Shown here: piece by piece, positions 1 through 9,839 of the stretch
How positions within the stretch are numbered: position 1 is the stretch's first letter
How the letters are laid out: each line of letters opens with the position of its first letter
Assembly: GCA_029204225.1 (NCBI GenBank)
Contig: CM055093.1
Coordinates: 5,503,205 to 5,567,204 of the forward strand
Reading direction: 5' to 3'
DNA: 64,000 nucleotides
Source of the DNA: Diphasiastrum complanatum
Taxonomy: Eukaryota; Streptophyta; Lycopodiopsida; Lycopodiales; Lycopodiaceae
The notes under the pieces: generated by a model
Database searches by the model: none
Seen by the model: only the letters and a program-made list of their open reading frames with translations
Told to the model about the DNA's origin: nothing
Translations under genes and position numbers: made by a program

Positions 1-249
1 TGAAATCTATCTGTATACTTCATTATCATGTTGTTTATTTTCTTACTAGCTAAAAGATATGTCTGAAAATCATGTTGTCTACAAATTGTACAATGCTATA
101 TCATTGAGAACACAGAAAATTTAATTACTTTAATTTTATCAACGTTGGTAAAAAAACATTTTAATTGTATGATCTAGATGGAGGCTATAACTTAACTATT
201 AAGTTTTTTATGTTGAGATGATGAAATAATAAATATTTTCATTTTTTTT

Positions 250-620
250 TTTATCAAATTTGATTAAAGCAATATATTCTACATGAAAAATGGACCATTT
301 TTGCTTTTTGAATCATCTCAATCCGAGCAATATTAAGAAAGTTATCACCCGTCAAAAAAAATTAGGCTATTTTTTTTTTCCCTTGGAGCTTGAAAGGGGA
401 AGCACGCCGGCGTGCTACCAATTTCAGCTTTTAATCTTTAACTCAAATTGATAGCACACCGGCGTGCTACCCCTTTAGGTTCCACGAGGAAAATATTTTC
501 TAAACTGAAAAATATTGAAGTGTCATAACTTTCTTACTATTGCTCGGATTGAGATGGTCCAAAAAGCAAAAGTGCTCCATTTTTTATGTAGAATCCATTG
601 GTATAATCAAAGTTAGTTAT
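250..620. repeat. Foldback (MITE-like) element with long terminal arms
   Basis: The left arm (about 255-417) and right arm (about 449-616) are imperfect reverse complements along nearly their whole length. Matching blocks include CTCAATCCGAGCAATA on the left against TATTGCTCGGATTGAG on the right, and paired blocks around the word for TGGTCCATTTTT. A loop of about 30 bp separates them. The element carries the perfect 16-bp palindrome AGCACGCCGGCGTGCT at 401-416 and a one-mismatch copy at 452-467. The tetranucleotide TTAT flanks both outer ends (251-254, 617-620) and may be a target duplication. There is no coding capacity. Structure is seen directly; classification as a MITE is inference. Confidence 0.7.
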
Positions 621-739
621 TATCTAATATAAAATGTGTTTATATAAACCCTAAACCGTGAGGGCATGTGGAGGAGTAGCCATTTCTAGTGAGTGATTTG
701 GAGGTTTCGCCAATTATAGAGCATGCTAGAGTGATTAAA

Positions 740-1575
740 TAGGAATGTTCATTTGAAAGATGTTTTGTTCATTCCATCTATTACTAAGAACCTTCTTAGT
801 CTGAGTCAAATGCTAAATAAGGGTCTTAAGGTGGAGTTTTATGGTGAATCATGCTTGATCAAGAAGAAGGATATTGTGATTGCAAAAGGGAAGAGGCAAG
901 GAGGATTTCATATTTGATGTTTTTCTCAAGCTCAAAAATGTTGTGGAGAGTCAATTCAACATGAAGATCAAATGCTTAAAGTTGGCAAATGAAGACGTAT
1001 CAACAAAGTTCAAAGAGGTTTGTGTGGCACATGGGATCAAGAGGGAGTTTTCAAACTCAAAGGTTTTACATGGTGTGGAAGAGAGGAGGATCAATCTTTT
1101 TGAAAGAGCTAAATCTATGAGGATGAATGCAAATATACCTTAGTCATTTTGGGGTGAAGCTTTGATGTGTGCTAACTTTTGTAATAAAATGAAGACTTGG
1201 ATGGTAAAAGTTCATTTGAGGTCTTTGAGTATTTGCTATGTCAACTCATCTTTTGGATTCTTGAAGGAAGTCTTTGTTGGCTACAATGAAGTAAGGAAAG
1301 CTTAGAGGGTTTACATTCCTAAGTCAAATAAAGTTCACATTTCTAAGGATGTTGTCCTTGAAGAGGAGAATGTAGACAAGCTTGATGTTGTTGATGTTTA
1401 TCAATCTAACATTTTTGGTGGCGATGAAGATGATTCTTTGGATGGTGATGGTGAGATGCCTCTCCAAGTTAGGTTCTAAGAAGATTATCAAGAGAAAGAC
1501 AAAAGCCATCTAGGCTTACATATGATGAGAAGGGTAAGCAAGTTGAAGGTACAAACTTTGCTTTACTCACATGTT
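740..1575 (+). pseudogene. Ty1/copia pol fragment (GAG-pre-integrase to integrase C-terminus)
   Basis: A forward reading with frame breaks gives typical copia sequence: a GAG-pre-integrase stretch (VLFIPSITKNLLSLSQ, then KVEFYGESCLIK) at about 750-900, integrase core pieces up to 1143, a stop, then FWGEALMCANFC and the post-integrase KVHISKDVVLEEE at about 1330-1370. It ends at RLTYDE-like sequence near 1525. The catalytic core is mostly deleted and several stops interrupt it. The closest relative in this window is the minus-strand fragment at 36229-37064, which shares the KDVLFIPSITK motif. No LTR of its own is visible. It ends where an inverted gypsy LTR piece begins at 1578. Confidence 0.75.
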
Positions 1576-1577
1576 TT

Positions 1578-1797
1578 TGTTTGCTAAAATCCCTCACTTC
1601 ATTACTCACTACCAATGTTGAATTCTCTTACTTGCCATCCTCACTTGCTTAGAACTAGAATTAGTTAATTAGACAACCTATCTCTTTTAATCAATCAACC
1701 GAAAATACTACTACTCATAACAGATCTCTTTTCATCGGCATTTCTACAATGAGTGGAACATGGCAAGCATGAATTAACAATCTAATTCTAAAGCATT
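1578..1797 (-). mobile_element. Gypsy LTR 3' fragment, inverted relative to 7890-8114
   Basis: About 220 bp reads as the diverged reverse complement of 7890-8114, which is the 3' part of the gypsy G1 LTR. Matching pieces include CTAATTCTAAAGCATTT at the inner end and the TGTTTGCTAAAATCCCTCAC edge that corresponds to the LTR terminus at 8114. Similarity stops abruptly at about 1797. The PBS and body that should follow the LTR terminus are absent; copia sequence adjoins instead, so this is a truncated LTR remnant. Confidence 0.6.
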
Positions 1798-3329
1798 TGT
1801 CATACTATACCAACAAGGTTAATATAGATTTTGTAGTAAATAATGTCAAACCCACAGAGGACAGCGTTAGAAAGTTGTATTTTGTAAAATTATGATTTAT
1901 TTCAAGTGAAGTGGCTTTGGGCGTTATTTTGGTTGTCAATAGACATTAGAAAGTAACTAGTGTCACTTGTGTTGGGGTGTGTAGTGTTAATAATTCCAGA
2001 ACAGCAGTCTTGCCTCTATCAAATCGAATGAAACGCGTTCTACAGGTGAGATGTTATCAGAGTAGCACAGCAGTACTCCACTCCGGTTGATTAAGGTGTC
2101 AACATAGAGTCAAAAAATGTTCGATGCATTCGTGGTTGTGCAGACAATAAATTAATCGCGTTCGCGAACTGTTTGTTTCTAGACAGAAGTCCTCAACAAC
2201 TTAAGTCCAAGATTATGGTTAAAGAGCACAAATAGTTTTAGAGCACATGAGAAACTTATATCAATTACAATCAGGGACACAAATCAAAGACTCAATTCTT
2301 CAGACAGGGACTGTCATCTTAAATGTATACATAAATTTTATTCAATGATCATGCTACACTGTACCAAATATAGACGTTATTCGAGTGCCGAAAAGAAAGT
2401 ATTTGCGACAGACGAATAAGATGATTTTAAGATAGTTCTTTAGAGCATGTTTTATGAATACACAGCAAACGACTGTAATGCGCTAGAGAGTTTGTCTGAT
2501 CAGAGAGTAATTCATGTAATGCGTTAGAGATTGCTAGTAGACTCGAGATCACTCACACTTAAAAGTGCGGAGAACAGAGATAAGGGAGAATAACTCTCAG
2601 CTCTCTATTCACTTTTTCAATCTTTTACAAATACATAAACTCTTTTCTCTCGATGGTCGAGACTGAAGTGTGAGATCAATATATATTCTACGGGGCGAAC
2701 AAACACACCTCTAAAACTACATGTGTGTCGCTCCCGTGAAAAGGTCTAGTTAACAATTAGGTTGAATATATGTTCAATTATACCATAAGAGGTATATTTA
2801 ACTAGGAGTCAAAATCACTCTAGTTTAACATGTCGATTCATATACAGTCGTTTCGCGTGGATGACCTAATAAAGACTATCCAAAGCAATGTCTTCCCTTT
2901 TAAAGGTCTCGTCCTTAAATACAAGGCAAGTACTTAGGAGATATATTCTCAGAAAATGACTTAGGCCTCTTCATGATTTATATTTATCCAGCTCATATCT
3001 TCATTTTTGAGTATATCATATGCCATATTTAAGTTGAGGTTCAATATTTAACAATTTCGTGGCATCACATATCCCCTTCCTTAAATATGAAACATCCTCG
3101 TGAACATATAATCTTTATTTCAAGGATCATTCGCAAAACATTCTGTTCTTCATATTTTCGTTAAGGCGAAAAGATATTTCTTCATATAATGCTTCCTTTA
3201 GATATTTCTTCATCTTAGAAAATATGTGTCTTTGGTGTGTCTTTGAATTAAGTAGGTTGATTTGATTCGGTCTTTGAATTATTGATGAAACTGGAATCAA
3301 ACTTCAAAACATCTTCAAAACTTCAAAAC
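1798..3329. other. Non-coding stretch, probably old retroelement UTR/LTR
   Basis: No open frame or recognisable protein similarity on either strand. A short imperfect repeat of a GTAATGCG(C/T)TAGAGA word occurs near 2478 and 2517. The sequence contains scattered TTCGCGAAC-like words also seen near 46400-46700, suggesting old retroelement non-coding sequence, but I cannot assign a family. Confidence 0.3.
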
Positions 3330-3520
3330 GAAAGCCTTAGCATCCCTGAGCTTCTTCTTAGAAATGGCTTGCTCATCGACACTAGGAAATATTTCAACAC
3401 CTATGACTATATCCCATAATTCTTTGGGCATCAATAGACCTTCATCTTGAATTTCCATGAGTGATAATTCAAACCATCGAGTTTGTCTACCATTAGAGCA
3501 GATTGTGATTGCGAATCCAT
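3330..3520 (-). pseudogene. Ty1/copia gag N-terminal fragment
   Basis: Reading the minus strand from the ATG at 3520-3518 gives MDSQSQSALMVDKLDGLNYH followed by SWKFKMK, the usual N-terminus of plant copia gag (a DUF4219/UBN2-like start with the (N)Y..WK.KM signature). After one frameshift come LWDIVIGVE and a Lys-rich continuation to about 3330, where similarity ends. The start lies about 130 bp downstream of a tRNA-Met type primer-binding site and an LTR, as expected for a copia 5' end. The rest of gag and pol is missing. Confidence 0.7.
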
Positions 3521-3646
3521 TAGGAAGTTTGAGAGGAGTGTATGTAGAAGTAGATTATATGATTTTCAAATAATTTAATAAGTGTCTACTCTGTATCAGA
3601 AGAATCATTTTGATATCTTATGTTCTATTTAGCTAGTACTCAACAA

Positions 3647-3662
3647 CCAAGCTCTGATACCA
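3647..3662 (-). other. Primer-binding site (initiator tRNA-Met type)
   Basis: The minus strand reads TGGTATCAGAGCTTGG directly next to the LTR end at 3663. TGGTATCAGAGC is the standard plant copia primer-binding site, complementary to the 3' end of initiator tRNA-Met. It fixes the orientation (minus) and the 3' boundary of the adjacent LTR. Confidence 0.85.
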
Positions 3663-4371
3663 TGTTTGGATCAGATACATGAATCAGACAATACAAATTA
3701 CTACTCTATGTGAAGAAAATAAGATCACAAAGACCTAATTATATATCTTGATCTTTGGCCTGGTAGGAACGCACATTTAGCATCATTAACAATGTAGAAA
3801 TCTTGCATCTACTACACATAGAAGATGTAAACTCAACAAGAACTTGAAAAAATCACTTATGTATGATAATTTACTAGTCCATTCTGTACAACAATAGTAC
3901 TCACACGTGTGGATCAATAACATAAGAAAAAATAGCATTCTACACACAAGATTTCACTATATCACCACCAAGATGCAAAAATGGATGTAGAACCCCAAAG
4001 AGATATCTTTCATAAGAATGAATGAGAGAAGAAGGAGAGAGTTGCAATGCTCCCACACTTGTATTCTATTTATAACAACTCTTTTTCCTATTTGAATGTC
4101 CTTTCCCAAGCTTATCAACTTATGGAAAGTTCTAGATCTCTTCCAAACCCTAGATCTATCATGACTAGATTCAATGCATCTTTAACAACCAATTAGAGTA
4201 GGTCTATATGTGACCTTATCAACATGCCTAAGTTGTCAAAAAATAGTAAGTTCACTATTCTTAGGCTTATTAACTTTGTAAAGTATATCTCTATGTTTAA
4301 AATGCATAATGGCCAAAATTGCGAAATAAATTCATCATGAAAAATTACAAACTAGTTGACAATTTCTCACA
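3663..4371 (-). mobile_element. Copia LTR with internal sequence on both sides
   Basis: A 709-bp LTR. On the minus strand it starts TGTGAGAAATTGTC and ends GATCCAAACA. Downstream is the PBS and gag start. Upstream, at 4372 and above, is a polypurine tract (GAAGAGGGAG) and the end of a pol frame. The LTR therefore sits in the order pol-end, LTR, PBS, gag. It contains the perfect palindrome CACACGTGTG at 3902-3911. Boundaries rest on TG/CA termini, the PBS and the PPT; I see no second copy of this LTR in the window. Confidence 0.75.
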
Positions 4372-4440
4372 CTCCCTCTTCAACTAATTTTACCACACAA
4401 CTTTGATCTAACTTTAGAATGATCTTCATCATAAGTATAG
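4372..4440 (-). pseudogene. Copia pol C-terminal tail and polypurine tract
   Basis: The minus strand encodes a short Lys/Leu-rich tail ending in KLVEEG, the same ending as the RNase H tail of the + strand copia at 5830-5846, followed by GAAGAGGGAG and the LTR start. Too short to identify alone; the position before an LTR and the shared tail support the call. Confidence 0.5.
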
Positions 4441-4487
4441 ACCTCCTTTATAAGGTTTTATAATGACTTTCATAATTGATATAGAGA

Positions 4488-4622
4488 TGTAAAAGATTCA
4501 ACTAGTTTAGTCATATTTGCTACATTTCTATATTTGACAAATTGAGGCCTACTTTATATTAGACTTAGAGTTTGACTTTTCAAAGTTCATTAGTCTAAAT
4601 TTCATTTGGATAAACACTTTGG
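4488..4622 (+). mobile_element. Truncated 5' LTR of copia 4488-6482
   Basis: About 135 bp matches 5847-5973, the first part of the 3' LTR, with few differences, including shared words such as TTCAACTAGTTTAGTCATAT. The remaining roughly 500 bp of the LTR, together with gag, protease and integrase, is deleted. The sequence passes directly into reverse transcriptase at about 4626. Confidence 0.7.
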
Positions 4623-4625
4623 GAT

Positions 4626-5846
4626 ATATGGCAAATGGATATTACAAATGCATTCTTGAATGATGATCTTGAGGAGGAAGTGTACCTGGAGCAACCGGAG
4701 AGCTACATTTTATCAACAAAGCCAAATCACGTGTATCTACTACAAAAGAGTTTGTATGGCCTTAAGCAAGCACCAAGGAGATGGTATTCTAAGCTTAACA
4801 CTTTTTTACTCTCTCAACTTTGTTATGAGTGAGTATGATCATTCACTTTATTATAGGTTTGCTGGAAATGATGTTACCATCTTGCTAATCTATGTGGATG
4901 ATATCATCTTGAGTGGTGGAAACAATCAAGATGTGGAGGATATCAAGAGTGCTCTTAAGAAGAAGTTTGAGGTCCATGATCTTGGTAAGTTGCATTACAT
5001 TTTGGGAATAAGTCATTAGATCTTCTCAATCTACTTTCATTTGTCAAGAGAAGTATGCTAATTCTATTCTAGAAAGATTTCATATGGTAGATGCAAAAGC
5101 TAATGATACACCTATGGAGTCTTATGTAAAGCTAACTATAAGAGGTAGTGAGAGATCCTTCAAGGACATTACTCTCTATAGGAAGCTAGTTGGTTCACTC
5201 ATCTATCTAACCATTACTAGACCTTATCTAAGCTAAGAGTCAATCCATGCAGATCCTAGTGAGGAGCATTGGAAACTAGAAAAACGAGTTTTGGCGTACA
5301 TCATTGGAACTTGAGATTTTGCAATATTGTATGAGGGATCATCGTCTAACCTTTTTGGATTTTCATATTCGGACTATGCTACAGATGTAATGAATAGGAA
5401 ATCCATTAGTTCTCATTGTATTTTCATAGGTGATGGAGTTATATCATGGATGTCGAATAAACAAGCCACTATCTCATTGTCATCTAGTAAGGTCGAGTAC
5501 AAAGCTCTTACACATTGCACAAAGGAGATGGTATGGATCAAGAGGATGATCAAGGATCTTCACTTGCTGGATTTTTCAGAGAGCCCAATCATCTTCTGTG
5601 ACAATCAATCAGCCCAAAGGCTGGCAACCAATCCTATCTTTCATGCTAGGAGTAAGCATATTGAGGTGCAATATCAGTTTGTGAGGGAGCAAGTCATCGC
5701 AAAGGAGGTGGAGCTTCAACATGTGTCCTCAAGGGAATGTGTAGTTGATATCTTCACCAAAGCATTGGGAAAGGACTTGTTCATAAATCATAGGACTTCA
5801 CTTGGAGTGTTATCAAAGTCCATGCTAAAACTAGTTGAAGAGGGAG
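4626..5846 (+). pseudogene. Ty1/copia reverse transcriptase-RNase H, decayed
   Basis: Recognisable copia RT (RVT_2) and RNase H. RT motifs are [15 protein letters not shown] and [15 protein letters not shown] at about 4635-4800, then after a frameshift the catalytic YVDDIILSGG at about 4889-4920 and DLGKLHYILGI. The frame breaks again; IRGSERSFKDITLYRK-like sequence continues to a stop near 5235. RNase H follows (SYSDYATD near 5367, FCDNQSAQRLATNP near 5597, ARSKHIEVQ, VVDIFTKALGKD). The element lacks gag, protease and integrase, so it cannot be autonomous. Its 3' end abuts a full-length LTR at 5847. Confidence 0.9.
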
Positions 5847-6482
5847 TGAAAGATTCAACTAGTTTAGTCATATTTGCTACATTTCTATATTTGACAAATT
5901 GAGACTAACTTTATATTAGAGTTTGACTTTTCAAAGTTCATTAGTCTAAATTTCATTTGAATAAACACTTTTTGAAAGTTTGTAAAAGTTAGAAGTCGAG
6001 TTTGAGTATATTCAAATTTGAATGTTGGGTACATTGAATCTAGACCCAAAAATAATAGGTTTACATTTTGGAGGAAAAGTCAAGTGGCCAAATAGCGTTT
6101 GGACCTACTATAAAAGGACGTAACTTGTGGAGAGACATATATTCTCTCTTCTCTATCTCATTTCATGCTTATACATGGTTCTCTTGGGTTCTACTATCCA
6201 TTGATGCACTATGCTTGCGATTGCTTGCAATTCTATGTGTAGAATGATCTATATTTGCTATTTTTGAATCCATACATGTGAAATACATTAGCATTCTGGT
6301 TTTGTATGGACAACAACAATACTTTATGATTTGGTTCATGTTTGATCAAGTTCTATTAGAGTTTGCATCTCATTCATAGAGTAGATACTGATTTTTCTAC
6401 ATTGGCAAGATTGTTGATTTGTTCTCTTTCTAACTCAAGATCATTTTATTGATTTGGATCATCATTGATCTGAAATCTTTCA
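5847..6482 (+). mobile_element. 3' LTR of truncated copia element
   Basis: A 636-bp LTR beginning TGAAAGATTCAAC and ending ATCTTTCA, so the termini form an 8-bp inverted repeat (TGAAAGAT / ATCTTTCA). It follows the RNase H tail and an AGAGGGAG polypurine tract. Its first 130 bp recur as the truncated 5' LTR at 4488-4622. A candidate target duplication is not clear (AGAGA before the 5' remnant, GAGAA after the 3' end). Confidence 0.8.
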
Positions 6483-7255
6483 CAGAGAATAGTGTCCACA
6501 TTGGATGCTTCACTATTTCTTACATCAATTTTACATGTCAAGATGTAACTAGAACATGAAGAACCAAATAGAATATAAATGCAATGATTCCTCCATGCTT
6601 CCACCTTTGAACTCTCTGAAAAATAATAGCAACCAAACAATAAATATGAGTAACCAACCAATGCTTGCATGTCTTCTCCATCTTTGTCCTTCTTTGAAAT
6701 GTATCCAACAAGAAAATACATGAATGAGAATCCATTGCAATCTTGCCACAAGATATAATCATCACTTGATGACTTGACCATGAATGAGTGATATAATGAG
6801 ACTCCTTTAGCTTCATTTCCATCAGAAAAATCAGCCATGAATGCTAGTACAACTCCAACATCAAAATGATGCAAAACAATGTAACTTATTTCATCATATC
6901 TTGACAATTTGCACACATTCACATGAAGTTGCTCAAACATGAGATTGAACAAGTAAAGTAAATTTCACCAACACTTCCTTGCTGCTCCTTTTACCTTACT
7001 TGAGTCTTCAAACACCTGCAGAAATAAATCCAAAGTATTTTTGCCAGTTGACTTCTCTTTGATGCTCTTGAATAGCTCCAAATTGCCACCTTTCCTTTTG
7101 TGTTGTTAAAGCCCTTTGAGATCAACCTCTTGATCTTCCTCTTGACCATCAAAATCATTGACTAAGACCTCTTTTCTAGATCTATCAGTTGCTTCCATTT
7201 CTTGAAAATTACCATCCACTTGCATAGCCTCATTTACACAAGAAAATGAACTAAA
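6483..7255 (-). pseudogene. Unrecognised coding remnant interrupted by an LTR
   Basis: One minus-strand frame stays open from about 7255 to 6446 apart from two stops (TAA near 7107, TGA near 6968), giving some 260 codons with biased, non-repetitive composition. The N-terminal part is acidic and Lys-rich (MEATDRSRKEVLVNDFDGQE). The C-terminal part is rich in aromatic residues and Cys (YDEISYIVLHHFDVGVV, ALVGYSYLLFGCYYFSES). The last dozen codons before 6446 lie inside the copia LTR, so the LTR insertion cut off the original 3' part. It is unlike gag or pol of the neighbouring elements and I do not recognise the family. A faint resemblance of one stretch to the Rad21/Rec8 C-terminal winged helix is too weak to use. 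Confidence 0.35.
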
Positions 7256-7310
7256 ACTATTGGTAGATTATCTACCAAGATCACAATCAGCTGAAGGTAT
7301 ATTTTTTTGG

Positions 7311-8114
7311 TGTCGGTTGATTCGAGAATTAGAGTAACTAGACTTGTGATATTGAACCCAACCATGCTTGTTGTGTAGGACCATGAGTTGAGGAAAGACT
7401 AGTTAGTTACGTAAAAGTTAGTTGGATGTGACCTGGTAGTGAGAAGTTCAACAAGAGTCGGTTGTAGAACAGCCAAAAGCTCGATGGCGGGTAAATGGAG
7501 TAGTGATTTGCAGAGTCGATCAGGATTGGCCAATCCAGAGTAGGATAGCCGATTCGATGTGCTGGTGAATGGAGTAGTGATTTGCAGAGTTGACGAAGGA
7601 GCACACATCTGCTGCATGGAGTGTTGTAAGAAGCTATTGTCATTGGAATAAGAATCCTTGGAGTACTTGTTATCATTTCTATGTATTGTTTTGTTGCATA
7701 TAATAGTGTGTTGAGAACTTGAAGTATTCTGATATTGTATGACATGAATTGTGAATGTGACAAATAGTCTATTTGTCAAGTAAATGAGAGATTGTAGATC
7801 TGCAACTTGTGAATAGTATTCCTGTAAGAAGCACATTAAGTGAGTAGATCTTACCTGTGGTTAACCGAAGTGATAGGCTAGAGTTGTGTTGTTAAATGCT
7901 TTAGAATTAGATTGTTAAATCATGCTTGCCATGTTCCACTCATTGTGGAAATGTTGATGAAAAGAGATCGATTGTGAGTAGTAGTATTTTTGGTTGATTG
8001 AGTAAAAGGTATAGGTTGTTTGATTAACTAATTCTGGTTCTAAGCAAGTAAGGATGACAAGTAGGAGAATTCAACATTGGTAGTGAGTAATGAAGTGAGG
8101 GATTTTAGCAAACA
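7311..8114 (+). mobile_element. 5' LTR of gypsy G1 (approximate start)
   Basis: The 3' boundary is firm: the sequence ends ...GCAAACA at 8114 and is followed at once by a tRNA-Asp type primer-binding site. The 5' boundary at TGTCGGTTGATTC is a guess from the TG rule. The last 225 bp recur inverted at 1578-1797. A 23-bp word (AATGGAGTAGTGATTTGCAGAGT) occurs twice, near 7494 and 7566. No matching 3' LTR is visible after the pol end at 11107. Confidence 0.5.
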
Positions 8115-8130
8115 TTGGTGTCGTTGACAA
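8115..8130 (+). other. Primer-binding site of gypsy G1 (tRNA-Asp type)
   Basis: TTGGTGTCGTTGAC directly after the LTR end resembles the TTGGCGCCGTTGCC-type primer-binding site used by plant Tat/Athila gypsy elements. Two or three substitutions are consistent with decay. Confidence 0.6.
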
Positions 8131-8639
8131 CTCTCTTATATTAGTGCACAATACAACAAGATTACAATCATAGTCTCGGACATACACTTTTTTCTTTTTT
8201 CTTTTTCAATATCTTCTTGCTTAATAGATTCAATTTGTTCTTGTTTACTTCATGTTTTGCTACCTTGTTTCATCTCACCATTTCTATTGACACGCACCAT
8301 AACATTGCTTCTTCATGTGCAGCAATTTTTACAGTTAACCGAATACTTTTTTCTCATCCACCTGTTTTCATGTTTTGATTAACCAAATTTTTTATTTTTT
8401 ATTTTTTTATCGGACCATTTACATACAACTCCATTCCTCTACGCAACCACTCTCTGTGAGAGGAAGATAAACAAGTAGTATTGTCATACTACTTTGTACA
8501 AATAATGGATACTGAAAATTATGATGAGAGGTGTTTTCCAGAACCAATCCAAATGAACAGTCTGAATCAAGCCAACGGACAAGACCACAACTAAGACCTG
8601 TCATACATGATCCAAAAAATCGAACTAATCATTACGAAG

Positions 8640-9839
8640 GGAGATATGATGATTTACCTCCCTCATGGTTAAGGACGAACTCAACAAGCACCTTAAGGCG
8701 AGTATTATCTATCCCGTCTTAAGCAGTGAATGTTGTTCCGAAGAATAAGACTGGCAAAAATACGAATATGCCAGGACTTCCGCAAGCTCAATGCTGCCAC
8801 AAGGAAGGAATCATCATCCTCTGCCCTTCACTGATTCTATCTTAGATCAGGTTGTTGGTCAAGAGCATTACAGTTTCTGTGACGATTTCTCTGATTATAA
8901 TCAGGTTGGAGTGAGAAAGGAAGATCGTTCAAAGACCATGTCCACTACGGATTGGGGCACCTATGCCTACAACAAAATGCCCTTTGGTCTTTGCAACGCA
9001 CCAGCGACTTTTCAGCGTTTCTTGAAATCTTTATTGATGATTTATGTGTATATAGTGATATAAAGAAACATCTACAGAAGCTTAAACTTACATTGCAACG
9101 GTGTCGAGATACTTGTGTATGCCTTCATCCAGAGAAATGTTTTTTCGGTATGAAAGAAGGAATGCTACTTGGACACAGAATATCAAATAGAGGAATAGAA
9201 GTCGATAAAGATAAAGTCGAACTTATAAAGAATCTCCATATACCAACCAATCTACGTGAACTAAGAGCTTTCTTAGGACATGTCAGCTATTATCAGAGAT
9301 TTATCCAAAATCATGCTTCTATTGCTGCTTCTCTTACGCATCTACTCAAGAAACAAGTGGAATACTTGTGGACGAATGAACAGCAGAAAGCGTTTGAAGA
9401 ACTTAAGCAGAGGTTGATCAATGCTCCTATTCTGAGACCACCCAACTGGGCTATTTTATTTCATAGTTATGTTGATGTTTTTGCATTTGCTATTGGCGTC
9501 TGTCTGAGCCAGAAGGACGATCAGAAGAAAGATCATCCCATATACTATGTGAGTCGACAGCTCAATGCCTCGGAGAAGAAGTATTCGGCTACATAAAGGG
9601 AAGCACTTGGAATGATTTTTACTGTTAAGAAATTTCGGCATTATTTGCTGGAATATGCTTTCATTTTTCATGTTGATCACTATGCTTTAAAGTATCTCGT
9701 GAATAAACCAGATTTATCAAAACGAATTGCTCGATGGGTTCTACTTCTGCAGGAATTCACTTATCAAGTAGAACTTCGCCAAGGAAAATATCATACGAAT
9801 GTTGATTATCTATCGCGACTCAGCACAGGAAAAATTTGA
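8640..9839 (+). pseudogene. Ty3/gypsy G1 reverse transcriptase-RNase H
   Basis: The reading starts with the RT N-terminal MVKDELNKHLKASIIYPVLS in one frame, then QDFRKLNAAT-like sequence, then FGLCNAPATFQRF at about 8985-9030. A short deletion removes the palm between FQRF and the catalytic IDDLCVYSD at about 9030-9060, which lies in a different frame. The connection domain (HPEKCFFGMKEG, LGHRISNRGIEVD, FLGHVSYYQRFI, APILRPPNW) is open to 9596. RNase H continues after one stop (ALGMIFTVKKFRHYL near 9605) to YLSRLSTGKI at 9839. Motifs place it in the Tat-like group. Frameshifts and stops make it inactive. Confidence 0.9.

Noticed and set aside
6483-7255. Assignment of the unknown remnant to the Rad21/Rec8 cohesin family
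   Set aside because: Only one short stretch is vaguely similar, and the conserved core residues cannot be aligned with confidence.
8419-8604. Minus-strand frame opposite the start of gypsy G1
   Set aside because: It is antisense to the region just upstream of RT and has no recognisable content.
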